Shown in pieces: positions 54,370 to 64,000 of a stretch of DNA of 64,000 nucleotides. The notes under the pieces were generated by a model. That model saw nothing but the letters and a program-made list of their open reading frames with translations. It had not been told where the DNA came from and did no database searches. The DNA comes from Eurosta solidaginis (taxonomy: Eukaryota; Arthropoda; Insecta; Diptera; Tephritidae): NCBI RefSeq assembly GCF_040869045.1, contig NW_027136910.1, positions 248,001-312,000 on the forward strand, given 5' to 3'. The translations under genes were made by a program, and so were the position numbers. Each line of letters opens with the position of its first letter. The stretch's first letter is position 1.

Positions 54370-55400
54370 AATACATCATATATCAAAATCATCAGTATCA
54401 AAAAAATTTGATTGAGCCATGTCCGTCTGTCCCTTAACACGATAACTTGAGTAAATATTGAGATATCTTCACCAAATTTGGTACACGAGCTTATCTGGAC
54501 CCAGAATAGATTGTTATTGAAAATGAGGGAAATTGGATGATAACCACGCCCACTTTTTATATATATAACATTTTGGAAAACACAAAAAACCTGATTATTT
54601 AGTAAATAATACACCTAGAATGTTGAAATTTGACGTGTGGACTGATATTGAGACTTGATAAACATTTTAACATGGGCATGGCACCGCCCACTTGTGATCA
54701 AATCAATTTTACAAATATTATTAATCATAAATCAAAAATCGTTAAACCTATCGTAACAAAATTCGGCAGAGAGGTTGCCTTTACTATAAGGAATGCTTTG
54801 TAGAAAAATTAACGAAATCGGTTATGGACCACGCCCACTTTTATATAAAATAAAATTCGTGGAGGAATAAAATAAGCTATATCTTTGCAAAAAAAATCTT
54901 TATATCAATGGTATTTCATTTCTTAAGTGGATTTATAACAATAAATAAATATGAAAAACTTAAAATTTAAAAAAAATGGGTGCGGCACCGCCCCTTTTAT
55001 GACTAAGTAATTATCTATGTTTCGGGAGCCATAACTCGAAGAAAAATTAACATATCGTAATGAAATTATGTACACATATTTTCCTTATAGCAGAAAATAT
55101 TTCTAGTAAAATGGACGGGATCGGTTAAAGACCACGGCAACTTAGATATAAAACAAGTTTAAAAGGGTCGTAGACTAGAATAATAAGCTATAACTTAGCA
55201 AAAAATAGTTTTGAATCAATGATATTTCACTTATCAAGTTTTATTGTAAGATGAAATGGGGAGAATTTTTTTTTTAAACGGGCGGTGCCACGTGTTATGT
55301 AGAAAAGTAATTAATCTGAAATGAAATGTGCCATTGAAGCTCACGTTGAGTATATAATGTTCGGTTACACCCGAACTTAGACACCTTTACTTGTTTTTTC
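54370..55400. repeat. Interspersed repeat family B ('accacgcccac' type)
   Basis: The repeat contains recurrent blocks 'accacgcccactttt' (54542 and 54829), 'ggcaccgcccctttt' and variants (54680, 54983), repeated 'atcaatggtatttcatttct' and 'aatcaatgatatttcactta', and the ending 'gttcggttacacccgaactt'. It is AT-rich and non-coding, made of three or four diverged units of about 250-300 bp. Such sequence is common in fly genomes (recalled); class unknown. Confidence 0.6.
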
Positions 55401-55827
55401 TAATTATTGCATTGTCGTCGAGTTCTAAACTATATTCCAAGTTTCAAGCTTGTAGCTTATCGGGAAGTTACTTAAATTTCAATTACAAAATTCGTGCCGG
55501 CCAGCCAGCCAACCAGCCAGCCTGTCAAGTCAAGCTAAATGAAACCGTCTAATAAGTGTAAAAAACATAATTTAGTTAAAAAGTAAATTAAAAACAATCA
55601 AATTAAATTAAGAATTAAAATTTGTTGTCAATACATAAATCGAAGTTAGTATAGAAATAGAATTAAATACGTGACAGTTGACATCTTATTTAGCTAGACA
55701 TTTCAAAAATCTTAGAAAATAGCATGCGATACGCGAGAGTATTTGCTTACGGATAGCAGCAGCCGAATACCCAAAACTAATACAGCTGTACAGTTCATTA
55801 TAACGCGAGCACCATTTGCGAAGAGGG
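55401..55827. other. AT-rich non-coding region with a CCAG-type microsatellite
   Basis: A (CCAG/CCAA)n run lies at about 55499-55522. No gene is recognised. Confidence 0.5.
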
Positions 55828-56400
55828 CTATAATTGGCAAAATTTTGCTGAAGAATGAGTAAATGAAAGAGTATGTACTCTTCTTGTCTCGGAAGTTTTC
55901 ACAAGAACAGAAAGATTTAGTGTGATCACAAAGTCAGTGGAATCTATCTCTCCTATAATCAGTTTATGAAGGAACATTACCCCGAGTAATGTTCTTCCAT
56001 TCTCTAAAGTGGACAAACTAATGACAAGTTGTATATTTCTATATGGCGGGAGATGAAAACTTGATTCCCAGTTAAGACAACGCAATGCGAAGATTAAAAA
56101 CTGCTTCTTTACCGATTCAATTTGATCCATATAACTTTTATATTCCGGACAATACTCCAGTATTGGGCGTACGAATGATGTGTAAGGGTCTTAGGAAGAT
56201 AAGGATCGTCAAAATCTTTAGCCCATATTTTCTTGATTCTTGTATATATTGTTTTGTTGCATCTTCATCACTTAATACGATGTGTTCCAATATTAATCCA
56301 AAAATTTTAATTTTTAAAATAATATGCAAAACGGGCATTATATTAACGTTGCTTATTCAAGCGCTCGTATTTCAGCTGTTACCCATCCTTAAGATTACAT
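55828..56400 (-). pseudogene. LINE reverse transcriptase C-terminal relic
   Basis: The minus-strand frame 55828-56130 has MDQIESVKKQFLIFALRCLN, then SSFHLPPYRN and TLENGRTLLGVMFLHKLIIG. This is typical of the region after the RT core in Jockey/CR1-like insect LINEs, where the pattern is IESVQKKFL..ALRRL and LPPYE.R. Upstream (56138-56338), fragments with KIFGLILEH keep a related frame. The YADD core and endonuclease are absent. Stops and deletions are frequent. Confidence 0.65.
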
Positions 56401-57014
56401 TCCATTTTGATACGCTTGGAAATTCTTGTCTGTTGGCTACTACCAATAGTTTCCCCGGATTGCTCAGATAATCTATAGTGCGTGTATTACATATAAGTTA
56501 CTGGCAAAGAACCTACCTTTGGGCTCTTGCGAGCCTATAACCCCATTTACATATATGAACTAAGAAAACATAACACAAATGTGAAAATTTTCCCTTTGAA
56601 AATTTTTGTTTCACTTTATCGGGTTTCGTTAACTTTGGTGCTATCTGGAAATTAATTTTGAGTTCAATTTCTTATACGTGCTAAATACAGACTCGAGTTA
56701 TTAAAATTTTAATTAAAACAAAATTTGAAAAAAAAGTTTCAGTTGTATGAAAACGGCAAAGAACTCTTTATAGGCCAACTATTGTTATTTAAGCTTACAA
56801 TCACCCTCTGCAGACTAGTATGACTGTTACTTCTGTAGTTACCAACCGATTTTAAAGGTTTTACCAATACTTCATACTTTAAAACGACATACACAGTTTC
56901 TAGGATATTATTTTATATACAGCAACAACTTTTTTCGACACTATTATTTTTTAAACTTAACGATTCTACTTCTTTGGTGCTCACTGCGTGACTAATTATT
57001 TCTTGTATGTCTCA
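56401..57014. other. AT-rich region with weak relation to 61.0-61.2 kb
   Basis: The right end (about 56965-57014) resembles 61085-61150 ('cttctttgg..cactgcgtgactaa', 'atttcttgtatg'). This continues beyond the hAT insertion into 'ctaccttcggttaa'. No gene is supported. Confidence 0.5.
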
Positions 57015-57022
57015 TATTCTAC

Positions 57023-57613
57023 CAGGGATGCACCTTAACGTTAAGCTAATCGTTTATCAAAAAATTTCCACCGTTTCCGTTGAAACACTTCGAAATATTA
57101 TCGATAAAGAAATTATCAAGATAAATTGTATCTCGTTTTTAACCGAAACGAAAAGCTTTCGTTAACGTTAAAAACGTTAACGAAAACGTGATACTTTATG
57201 TTTGAATTGTGCTGGCAATTCTATAGCCATGGTGAAGCCGTAAGGTGGCAACAACGAGCGCACATACACACACAAACTCTATGTAATTTGTTTGTGTAAT
57301 TCGTTGGTGGTAATGTCAAAAATACTCTGAGAAATGTTCGTACTGTCAAAATTCATGAGAAAAGTTGCAATCAGCTTGGATAATGCTTTCACCTTTAATG
57401 ACTCCGCCATCAATCAGCTTTGCCAGCATAGTTTGAAATTAATAATCAACATAAACGATTTGATTTCGTTTTGATATGGCAGAAAACGAAACGAAATCAT
57501 TTCGTTAATTTGACGATCTTAACGTTAATAAACGAAACGAAATGACTTCGTTTCGTTTATTAACGTTGATTATCGTAACGAAATGATATCGTTTCGTTGG
57601 TTAAGCATGCCTG
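57023..57613 (+). mobile_element. 591-bp hAT-type miniature transposon, TSD TATTCTAC (copy B)
   Basis: Same termini and same length as 9847-10437. The 8-bp duplication TATTCTAC is at 57015-57022 and 57614-57621. Only two or three base differences to copy A were seen, including CAATTCTATAG against CAATGCTATAG and AACGTTGATTAT against AACGGTGATTAT. The second difference extends the perfect hairpin arms in this copy from 19 to 21 bp. Near-identity implies recent movement. Confidence 0.93.
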
Positions 57614-57644
57614 TATTCTACCTTCGGTTAATGCAATATGTACA

Positions 57645-57965
57645 TTAGACTGGGTCGCTTTATTTACCGATACCGCGCCATCGATTTTTCGATAGGATTT
57701 CGGCTCAGGAAAAAAAGTTCCAGTACGCATACCAAAAAAATTATTTTCGACCCTACCCAACAAATTTTTTCGACTTTGATTTTTAAGGTGTTTTCATGAC
57801 CTACTAAAAAAATTTTCATTTGATTGTAAAATTTTCATTCTTTTTTTTTTCAAAAAACTGTTAACGCCAACGTATTTGGCGGCCATTTTTGTGTCGGACA
57901 GGGTATACATATGAAAAAAAGGCGATACCGGTTAACTTTCGTCCATACAAATCAACCCAGACCAA
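57645..57965 (+). mobile_element. 321-bp miniature inverted-repeat element (TTAGACTGGGT type)
   Basis: The left end is TTAGACTGGGTCGCTTTAT and the reverse complement of the right end is TTGGTCTGGGTTGATTTGT. TGTACA lies on both sides (57639-57644 and 57966-57971) and may be the target duplication. There is no coding sequence. Class uncertain. Confidence 0.65.
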
Positions 57966-58111
57966 TGTACATACGTACTTATGCATACATACTATGTATG
58001 ATTTACATACTAAACAGTTTCATTTGAAAAATATAATTACCAGTGAGAGAATGAGTGAACTTAATAGTTCTGAGTGCATGAGTTCTGCTGGAACATAACA
58101 CCTCTTACAAG

Positions 58112-58954
58112 CCAACCTAATAAAACCGCACTACGTTTTTTTAGCGCACGCAAACAACCGGCGTTTTTTGCCCTAAAATTCAATTTGACTTGCTCTCATA
58201 CAAGTTGTATGTGCATGACACATTTTTGACAGAAAATGACTTGCTTGCGTTTATATTAGGTTGGCTTGTTAATCGTTTAAGCAGATACAGTACGTCACTT
58301 ACTTGGCGGACAAAAAAGTAACTGACAGCAAAGCCGACTGTACTTACATTCCAACCTAATAAAACCGCACTGCGTTTTTTTTAGCGCACGCAAACAACCG
58401 GCGTTTTCTGCCCGAACCCAAATAAGCATGCGTTGCGACAATGTAAAGCATGTGTGCAAACGTCAAATCTAAATGTCACGCAGAACAAAAATTGGAAATC
58501 TAGTTAGGTTTTCACGCAGCAAATTCAATTTGGGTTGCTCTCATACAAGTTGTATGTGCATTAGACATTTTTGACAGAAAATGACTTGCGTGCGTTTATA
58601 TTAGGTTGGCTTGTTAATCGTTTAAGCAGATACAGTACGTCACTTACTTGGCGGACAAAAAAGTAACTGACAGCAAAGCCGACTGTACTTACATTCCAAC
58701 CTAATAAAACCGCACTGCGTTTTTTTTAGCGCACGCAAACAACCGGCGTTTTCTGCCCGAACCCAAATAAGCATGCGTTGCGATAATGTAAAGCATGTGT
58801 GCAAACGTCAAATCTAAATGTCACGCAGAACAAAAATTGGAAATCTAGTTAGGTTTTCATGCAGCAAATTCAATTTGGGTTGCTCTCATACAAGTTGTAT
58901 GTACATTAGACATTTTTGACAGAAAATGACTTGCGTGCGTTTATATTAGGTTGG
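58112..58954 (+). repeat. Tandem array of a miniature element with 86-bp linkers (period 345 bp)
   Basis: Three copies of an element start CCAACCTAATAAAACCGCAC and end TATATTAGGTTGG: 58112-58264 (153 bp, internally deleted), 58351-58609 and 58696-58954 (259 bp each). Linkers 58265-58350 and 58610-58695 are the same 86-bp sequence ('cttgttaatcgtttaagcag' to 'gactgtacttacatt'). Termini CCAACCTAATA/TATTAGGTTGG are inverted repeats. No coding sequence. The second and third units are nearly identical, so the duplication is recent. Confidence 0.88.
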
Positions 58955-59159
58955 CATCTTACTTAAATGGTAAACGTGAGATACGTATCAGTAGTCACAT
59001 CCCTCATACTTTGCCAATTTTCTAACTTTGACATACATACGTTAGCCACGTCACATATGCTGCATTTTATTGTTTTGCCATTTCTAGTACTCACCTGTTA
59101 AATATTGAATTAAATTAACTCCAATGTTCTTAGTTTACTAACTATTATTATTTTGATGT
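58955..59159. other. AT-rich spacer
   Basis: Nothing is recognised between the tandem miniature elements and the Gypsy integrase remnant. Confidence 0.45.
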
Positions 59160-60201
59160 ATTTTATCGAAATATATCTTGAGTTGTCTTTTGAACATAAG
59201 CTCAGCAGGTGACCGACCAATGGAAATATGTGGTGTTATGGTATATGTTGGTTGCACCAAAATGTTACCAATTTCAAATCGATGTCCTGAAAATCTGGTG
59301 TTGGTTTAAAAAAATCTTTAGTGGTCTGGACCATTCTTTTCGCCTTACCATTACAATATGAGTGGAACGGAGTACAACGAATGTGCCGTATAAGATACTA
59401 GTTTGTCGGGTAGGCCGTCAGTTTGATTGTGGTTTGATAGCCGATTGCCTTGAGGTTCAATTGACCAAGAATATTTCAAGCCACTTGGAGAACGAATCCA
59501 CAACCACGAGAAACAGCTTGCCACGGAAAGGGTCAGTAAAATCAACAGGTAGGCACGACCACGGTTGTTTCGTTGTTTCCCACCAATGAATTGTAATTGG
59601 TACACACGACTTTACCATATATTCAATCTCTTTTTTCATATTAGGGCACCAAACATAGCTCCTTGCTAAAGCTTTCATACGTAGAATAGCTAGCTGATCA
59701 GTATGTAATGCGCTGATAAAAACCTGTCTGCTTTCTGGCGTGATGATGGTTATATTTCCTCATAAAAGACACCCTTTCAAAGGTGACATTTCTTGGCGTT
59801 GAACGTTTAGCGTATCTAATCGCCTGATACTTGGCGGCCACTCCTTAACGCACAGCTGAGAACTTTCGCCATTTCGCTTTGTAGTGCAATAAACAACGTT
59901 CAGATACAAGAAGCTGCTTGATATTTTCGAAAGCCTGTTGATGCTCGTTTTTCCCAACTCCAATGGCAGTTTCTGTCAAACAGTCGATGTAATGGCTCGG
60001 CCATAAATAAAAATATATTTTAGCAAATATACTGCAAGCCTCGATAAAAGAAAGTAAGGTGTTGATAGCTGGTATCTGGAAGTTATATGGCTTTGATGCT
60101 TTATTGAACGTAAACTTAAAATTGCTACAAATCTGAATAGTTCTTGCAATAAGTGTAGCCCAGTCCGAGTACTCAACTGGCATCAACATATTTGACAACA
60201 A
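59160..60201 (-). pseudogene. Gypsy-type pol relic (RT, RNase H start and integrase pieces)
   Basis: The minus strand gives RT N-terminal motifs (VEYSDWATLIARTIQIC, FKFTFNKAS, SIFAKIYF). Directly after, EHQQAFENIKQLLVSER marks the start of RNase H, so the RT core with its YxDD has been deleted. The integrase follows from about 59678: ALARSYVWCPNMKKEIEYMV, VDFTDPFRGKLFLVVVDSFS with the first catalytic aspartate, and GLPDKLVS. At 59160-59345 come CNGKAKRM and GRSPAELMFKRQLKI. Frameshifts and deletions occur throughout. A separate gag piece lies upstream at 60380-60900 in the same orientation. The element is extinct here. Confidence 0.8.
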
Positions 60202-60379
60202 TATGGTGTATTTTGAACCCGAATCAATTTCGAATGTTCAATTTCAAGTATTGATACTGACAGTAGTTGATATCGTTAAATCAGTCAGCGGTAAAATTTT
60301 ATTATTATTATTTTATTATCTGCTGCTTGCCCTTAGTGAAGGTGGCCCTTAGTGCCACAAGATGAGCAGGTTGTTTCTC

Positions 60380-60900
60380 AATCTGGGCATTGAGACATCG
60401 AGGATGGGAGCCACCACATCCATTACATAGTTTCGTTTTCAAATTAGGATTGTTACAGGATTTCATACGATCTTATTGTTCGACACTATTTGGTGAACGT
60501 GGTCGAAACAGCGCATCGCGATCTATAACTTTCTGTATTTTCAGCTCGGTTTTCGCTAAAATGCTACGTTGTAATGCCGCATCAAGTAACCCACATACTA
60601 GCCGGTCACGAAGCATACAATCCAATGACACTCCGAAGTTGCAATCTCAGAAAACTTCCCGTTTGGTTGTTGCTCGTGTTTGTGGAATCTAAAATATTCC
60701 GATGGCCGCAAGTCATACAAAGGTGATCCGGCTAACGTGATAAATACGACCTTTTATCGGTCAATACCTTGTGCGTCGTTGGCGAACAAGTAGAGATCAA
60801 ATCTAGCGATCTATGAAGTCTTTTTCTGAATATTCCAGAGTGAGTTTCTCCAAACTCCCAAGAGTCGACATTCTGCAGCAAACTGTCACCTCATCATTTT
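60380..60900 (-). pseudogene. Gypsy-type gag relic (C-terminal part)
   Basis: The minus strand encodes EYSEKDFIDRSLD, then LYDLRPSEYFRFHKH, DCNFGVSLDCMLRDRLVCGL and LDAALQRSILAKTELKIQKV. The last two strings are typical of the capsid C-terminus of insect Gypsy gag proteins (CNFG..LRDRLVCGL pattern). Near 60385-60460 the frame gives CNNPNLKTKLCNGCGGSHP, a decayed zinc-knuckle-like region. Frame changes are needed between these pieces. It leads in order and orientation into the pol relic. Confidence 0.7.
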
Positions 60901-61793
60901 GTGCGTTCTGCTGATTTTTTTTAGTGTCTGTTGTTTTTGTACATTTTTTTCCCTTTTGCACCCCATACAAGTTAAGCGACGTTGTATGTATACTGATGAT
61001 TTTCGGTATAGTACCGACTGTGCCAGTTTAGTATACAACAATATCTTTATTCTACAATATTTACTATATTCTAGCTTATCCATGTTACTTCTTTGTTTTT
61101 CGTAACTCATTGCGCGACTAAATATTTCTTCTATGGCTGAAATTCTACCTTCGGTTAAAGCCGCGGTTCTATGAAATTTTTTCATATAGATACGTTTTAC
61201 ACAAGCTTATGCATTCCAGTAACATCGCCACAATCAGCCAAGATGTTGCGTTTATAAATATGAAGGAACTTCAGACTTGGCAATTGAAGTTTATTTCGCC
61301 TTGCCCATTCACGTACAAAATTTCGTGAAACACTGCTATAAACATTCCCTCTATACAACAAAAATACTTGCTAACATATTTTGTGTCGTATTCATTTGTT
61401 ATATTGCAGTTTTTAATTGCGAAAAAATGTTAGAAAAGTTACCAACCAGTGGGAGAAATAATTTCATGTGCAAAGTGTTCCAGCACCCTTAGCCAAAGCA
61501 GATGTCAAATTCTTCTTCTTATGTTTTGCTCGCAACAAAAGTTGCAAGCTCGCTACTTTTTCATGACAGATGGCGCCAGTGTCGCTCAATCTACCGTTCT
61601 CCATACAAATACGTGCAATCTACTCATAATGCATAAGATTGAGTTAAACTCATCTACATATATGGAAAACTGCTTATATGACGGTGCTTTTAATGCAGTT
61701 CAATAACAATACATTTCATCAGCAGTGAGAGAATGAGTGAAGATAATAGTTTTGAGGGCATCAGTTCTACTCGGTCATAGCAGACAGGTGTTA
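60901..61793. other. AT-rich region with segments shared with 56.9-58.1 kb
   Basis: 'aattctaccttcggttaaag' (61140) corresponds to 57616-57635. 'gagagaatgagtgaagataa' (61727) corresponds to 58043-58062, with about 45 bp similar in total. These are probably two copies of the leader or LTR region of one element family. The minus frame 60886-61185 includes LTEGRISAIEEIFSRAMSYE, and the same LTEGRI start is seen at 57.6 kb. I cannot name it. Confidence 0.45.
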
Positions 61794-61801
61794 TTCAAAA
61801 G

Positions 61802-62500
61802 CAGAGCCGGTCACACAAATACTAAAACAATTGCATAAGTGTGTGTAAAAATTGAGTGACAATTCCCCACAGTGTGCTAAAAGAAAATGTGGACTGTGAA
61901 GTTTGAAATTAAAAAGGACTCTGGTTATTTGATTTCAAGCTAATCCTAACAATATTTACTTATATTCATATAACTAAGAACGCGGAGGTCGATCTAGCCA
62001 GATAAAACTTTTTTATAAAAGAAGGTATGGTGTTTCTTCAATGCAAAATTTAATTAAAAAAATCACTTTTTCATTAAGAAAGAACTATAAAACAAAGGAA
62101 ATGTAAAGATAGAAATATATATTTTCAAAGCATAAAGTTATTCAAGAAAAAAAATGTATAAAAATTAATAAAACTTAGTAGAACGTATAAAAAGTAACTT
62201 ATATTAAATTGTCAATATTTATTAATAATTAATTAATTATTAATATTTAAATTGTCAATATTAATAAGTATGTTCAAAGGAACTTAATAATACTAATTAA
62301 AACGTATTAAAAGTCACTTTAACCTTGCAGCATATTGTTGTTATTATGTGCCCAAAAAGTAGCATGGACTTTTCCTTTTGCATTCACTGTTAACTTTAGT
62401 GAGTGACAAGCGAAAGCAAACGATCGTGATCGCACATCGTTAGTGTCTGTGTGAAAATACGAACTCAAATTGCACAATGTGCAACTTTTGGCCGGCTCTG
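61802..62500 (+). mobile_element. 699-bp hAT-type non-autonomous element, TSD TTCAAAAG
   Basis: The termini CAGAGCCGG and CCGGCTCTG are 9-bp inverted repeats. The 8-bp duplication TTCAAAAG is present at 61794-61801 and 62501-62508. The interior is very AT-rich with no transposase. The central 'ttaattattaatatttaaat' region is partly palindromic. Confidence 0.9.
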
Positions 62501-62508
62501 TTCAAAAG

Positions 62509-63104
62509 TTTTCTCAGATAGCAAGTTTTCGAAACGGCAGCCGACGAATATACCACACAGATACATATGTAATACTTCTGAATTGCTATTACCAAAGATT
62601 GATTGAAGAACAAATATGTTGCATGCGCGAACTTCAATGGAAAGCAGCGGAGCAACACAAAATTCTAGTAGATCATTTTCACCACATCACAAACTTTAGC
62701 ACAGTTTTTAACATAATTTAAGCACACAAAATACACTGATTGGAGTTCTAGAGAGTAAAAATTAAACAGCGTACATTCGCAAACAACAGAATGCCGATTT
62801 ATTGCTGTTGAAATATTTTTTTCATTTTTGAATGTTATGGTGCAACAATCAGTCAGGGTCAGTATATGGATTGGCGCTTTCTCAAAGAGTTCTGTCCACA
62901 ATGGTACTTATTTCTTAAAACTGTTTTCGAGTACAAGTCATGGGTAGAACATACTTTATTGTTGAAAAATTTCTTGCCAAGTTCAAAAAAGTCAAAACTG
63001 AGTTGTTGGATATATTTAAAACGAGTTTCTAATTTTGTACCACAAATATGAAATAAAAGAACACCTTAGTAAAGTTAGGATATTAGGTGTTGCTTCTGAT
63101 AGAT
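62509..63104. other. AT-rich non-coding region
   Basis: No gene or element terminus is recognised. Confidence 0.45.
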
Positions 63105-63478
63105 AAAAAAAAAATTAAAAAATGCAAGGCGCGATAACCTCCGGAGAGATTTAAGACCGAGCTTCTCTTCCAATTTGCGCGGTGCTCCTTTTTAATATTT
63201 CCTACAAATTGGCGGGACGAGAGCTACATGTTTTACGCCGACTCCGAACGGCATCTACAAGGCAAATGAGTTTACACTGCGAAGCTTTTCATAGCAGAAA
63301 TGCGCTCGGAGTGTTTGTGAAATTACTGCCGAGGGGCGACCCCGCTTAGAAATACTTTTTTCTTATTGAAAAAACGTTTATCTAAATTTCTGATGTCGCT
63401 TTGCCCAGGAATCAAACCCAGGATCTTCGGTGTGGTAGGCGGCGCACGCTGCCATCACTTACCACGACACCACCTCGC
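63105..63478 (-). mobile_element. tRNA-derived SINE (family 1), most complete copy
   Basis: On the minus strand the head carries an A-box-like GGCAGCGTGCGCCGCC and a B-box-like GGGTTTGATTCCTGGG, followed by 'tttctaagcggggtcgcccc', 'ggagtcggcgtaaaacatgt' and 'aggagcaccgcgcaaattgg', and ends in 'ggaggttatcgcgccttgca' with an A/T-rich tail at about 63105. Pieces of the same family occur at 48680-48789 and 50886-51490. The family would be transcribed by RNA polymerase III. Confidence 0.8.
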
Positions 63479-63488
63479 GAAACCTGGC

Positions 63489-64000
63489 ATTGTCACCGAC
63501 TAAATCTTCCGCGACCTTATTTACAACATGGACGCCCCAAATGTCGACCATATTAACATCCACGTCGATGGCACTACGCTACCGACTGTCCTACACCCCA
63601 AAATCTTGGGTGTGACGTTTGATCAGGATCTACATTTTGGTGCGCACGCAACCGCAATTGTTCCGAGAATTCAGAGCCGTAATGAAATCCTCAAATCCCT
63701 TGCTGGCAGTACCTGGGGAAAAGATAAAGAAACGCTCATGACCACATACAAAGCAATTAGCCAGCCGATTACGTGCTACGCGTCACCCATATGGTCGCCA
63801 AGCCTAAAAACTACCCACTGGAAGAAACTACAGGCCTGCCAAAATACTGCTCTCAGAATCGCCACGGGCTGTCTTCTTATGTCCCCAGAACACCATCTGC
63901 ATAATGAGGCGAGAATACTCCCCATCAGGGAGAGAAATGAGATGCTGACCAAACAGTTTCTGTTGAATACCCAGAAACCTGGGCATCCCAACAGACATCT
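63489..64000 (+). pseudogene. Jockey-like LINE reverse transcriptase, C-terminal part, continues past the window
   Basis: The first frame gives SPTKSSATLFTTWT (63496-63537). A frameshift near 63530 leads into a frame open to the end of the window: VDGTTLPTVLHPKILGVTFD (63570-63629), QSRNEILKSLAGSTWGKDKE, SQPITCYASPIWSPSLKTTH and ACQNTALRIATGCLLMSPEH. This is the region downstream of the YADD core in Jockey-clade LINEs, where KSSAT..FT and KILGVTFD are typical. The SINE lies immediately upstream, so the N-terminal portion was lost or displaced. It may be intact beyond the window edge, but the frameshift suggests not. Confidence 0.8.

Overview
The window looks like repeat-choked nuclear DNA from a dipteran insect, most likely a true fruit fly (Tephritidae). 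The reasons are the AT-rich background, a LOA-type LINE and Gypsy-type LTR elements, tRNA-derived SINEs, a mariner-type transposase with DD41D spacing (known from tephritid 'rosa' elements, among others), and many hAT and TA-type miniature elements. The species cannot be named from sequence alone. Only one stretch looks like a possible host coding exon (20773-20969, plus strand). Almost everything else recognisable is transposable-element sequence, nearly all of it broken.

Layout. 1-4.2 kb: an old LOA-type LINE relic is split by a 345-bp TA-flanked miniature element, followed by a foldback element that was itself invaded by a DD41D mariner-like transposon. 4.2-9.2 kb: repeat family A, a decayed LINE endonuclease and a hAT transposase tail. 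9.4-10.6 kb: a solo LTR (duplication ATAG) carrying a 591-bp hAT miniature element. 11.2-16.8 kb: a nearly complete LOA-type LINE on the minus strand with frameshifts and stops. 16.8-20.4 kb: no recognisable genes. 20.8 kb: a candidate first coding exon with a good splice donor. 21.5-24.0 kb: (CAA)n-tailed retroposons and repeat family A.

24.0-45.0 kb is the most unusual part. Five copies of one element stand head to tail on the same strand, separated only by a variable ATTAGAT microsatellite. Each copy has the same ~160-bp head, a central array of degenerate ~90-100 bp minisatellite units (1.9 to 4.5 kb), and the same 0.5-0.8 kb tail. The whole ~21 kb block interrupts an older family A repeat. 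Copy 2 looks like two elements fused by unequal exchange. The long minus-strand open frames here come from stop-free satellite units and are not genes.

45.8-51.5 kb: a zf-MYM1-like hAT transposase pseudogene containing an internal tandem duplication and a 5'-truncated LOA insertion, then a Gypsy-type element that keeps SAP-gag and part of the protease but has lost RT, RNase H and integrase. SINE pieces sit inside its LTR fragments. 51.7-58.9 kb: a Jockey-like RT relic, a 192-bp hAT miniature element, a TTAA-flanked foldback, a second solo LTR of the 9.4-kb family, an 'accacgcccac' repeat, another RT relic, the second near-identical 591-bp hAT miniature element, a TTAG-type miniature element and a tandem array of miniature elements. 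59-64 kb: a decayed Gypsy gag-pol, a 699-bp hAT element, a tRNA-derived SINE and a LINE reverse transcriptase running off the end.

No host pathway is visible. The genes present are transposition functions (transposases, reverse transcriptases, gag, integrase), and the non-autonomous elements depended on enzymes supplied from elsewhere. Several nested insertions give a relative chronology, because target duplications can be read exactly.
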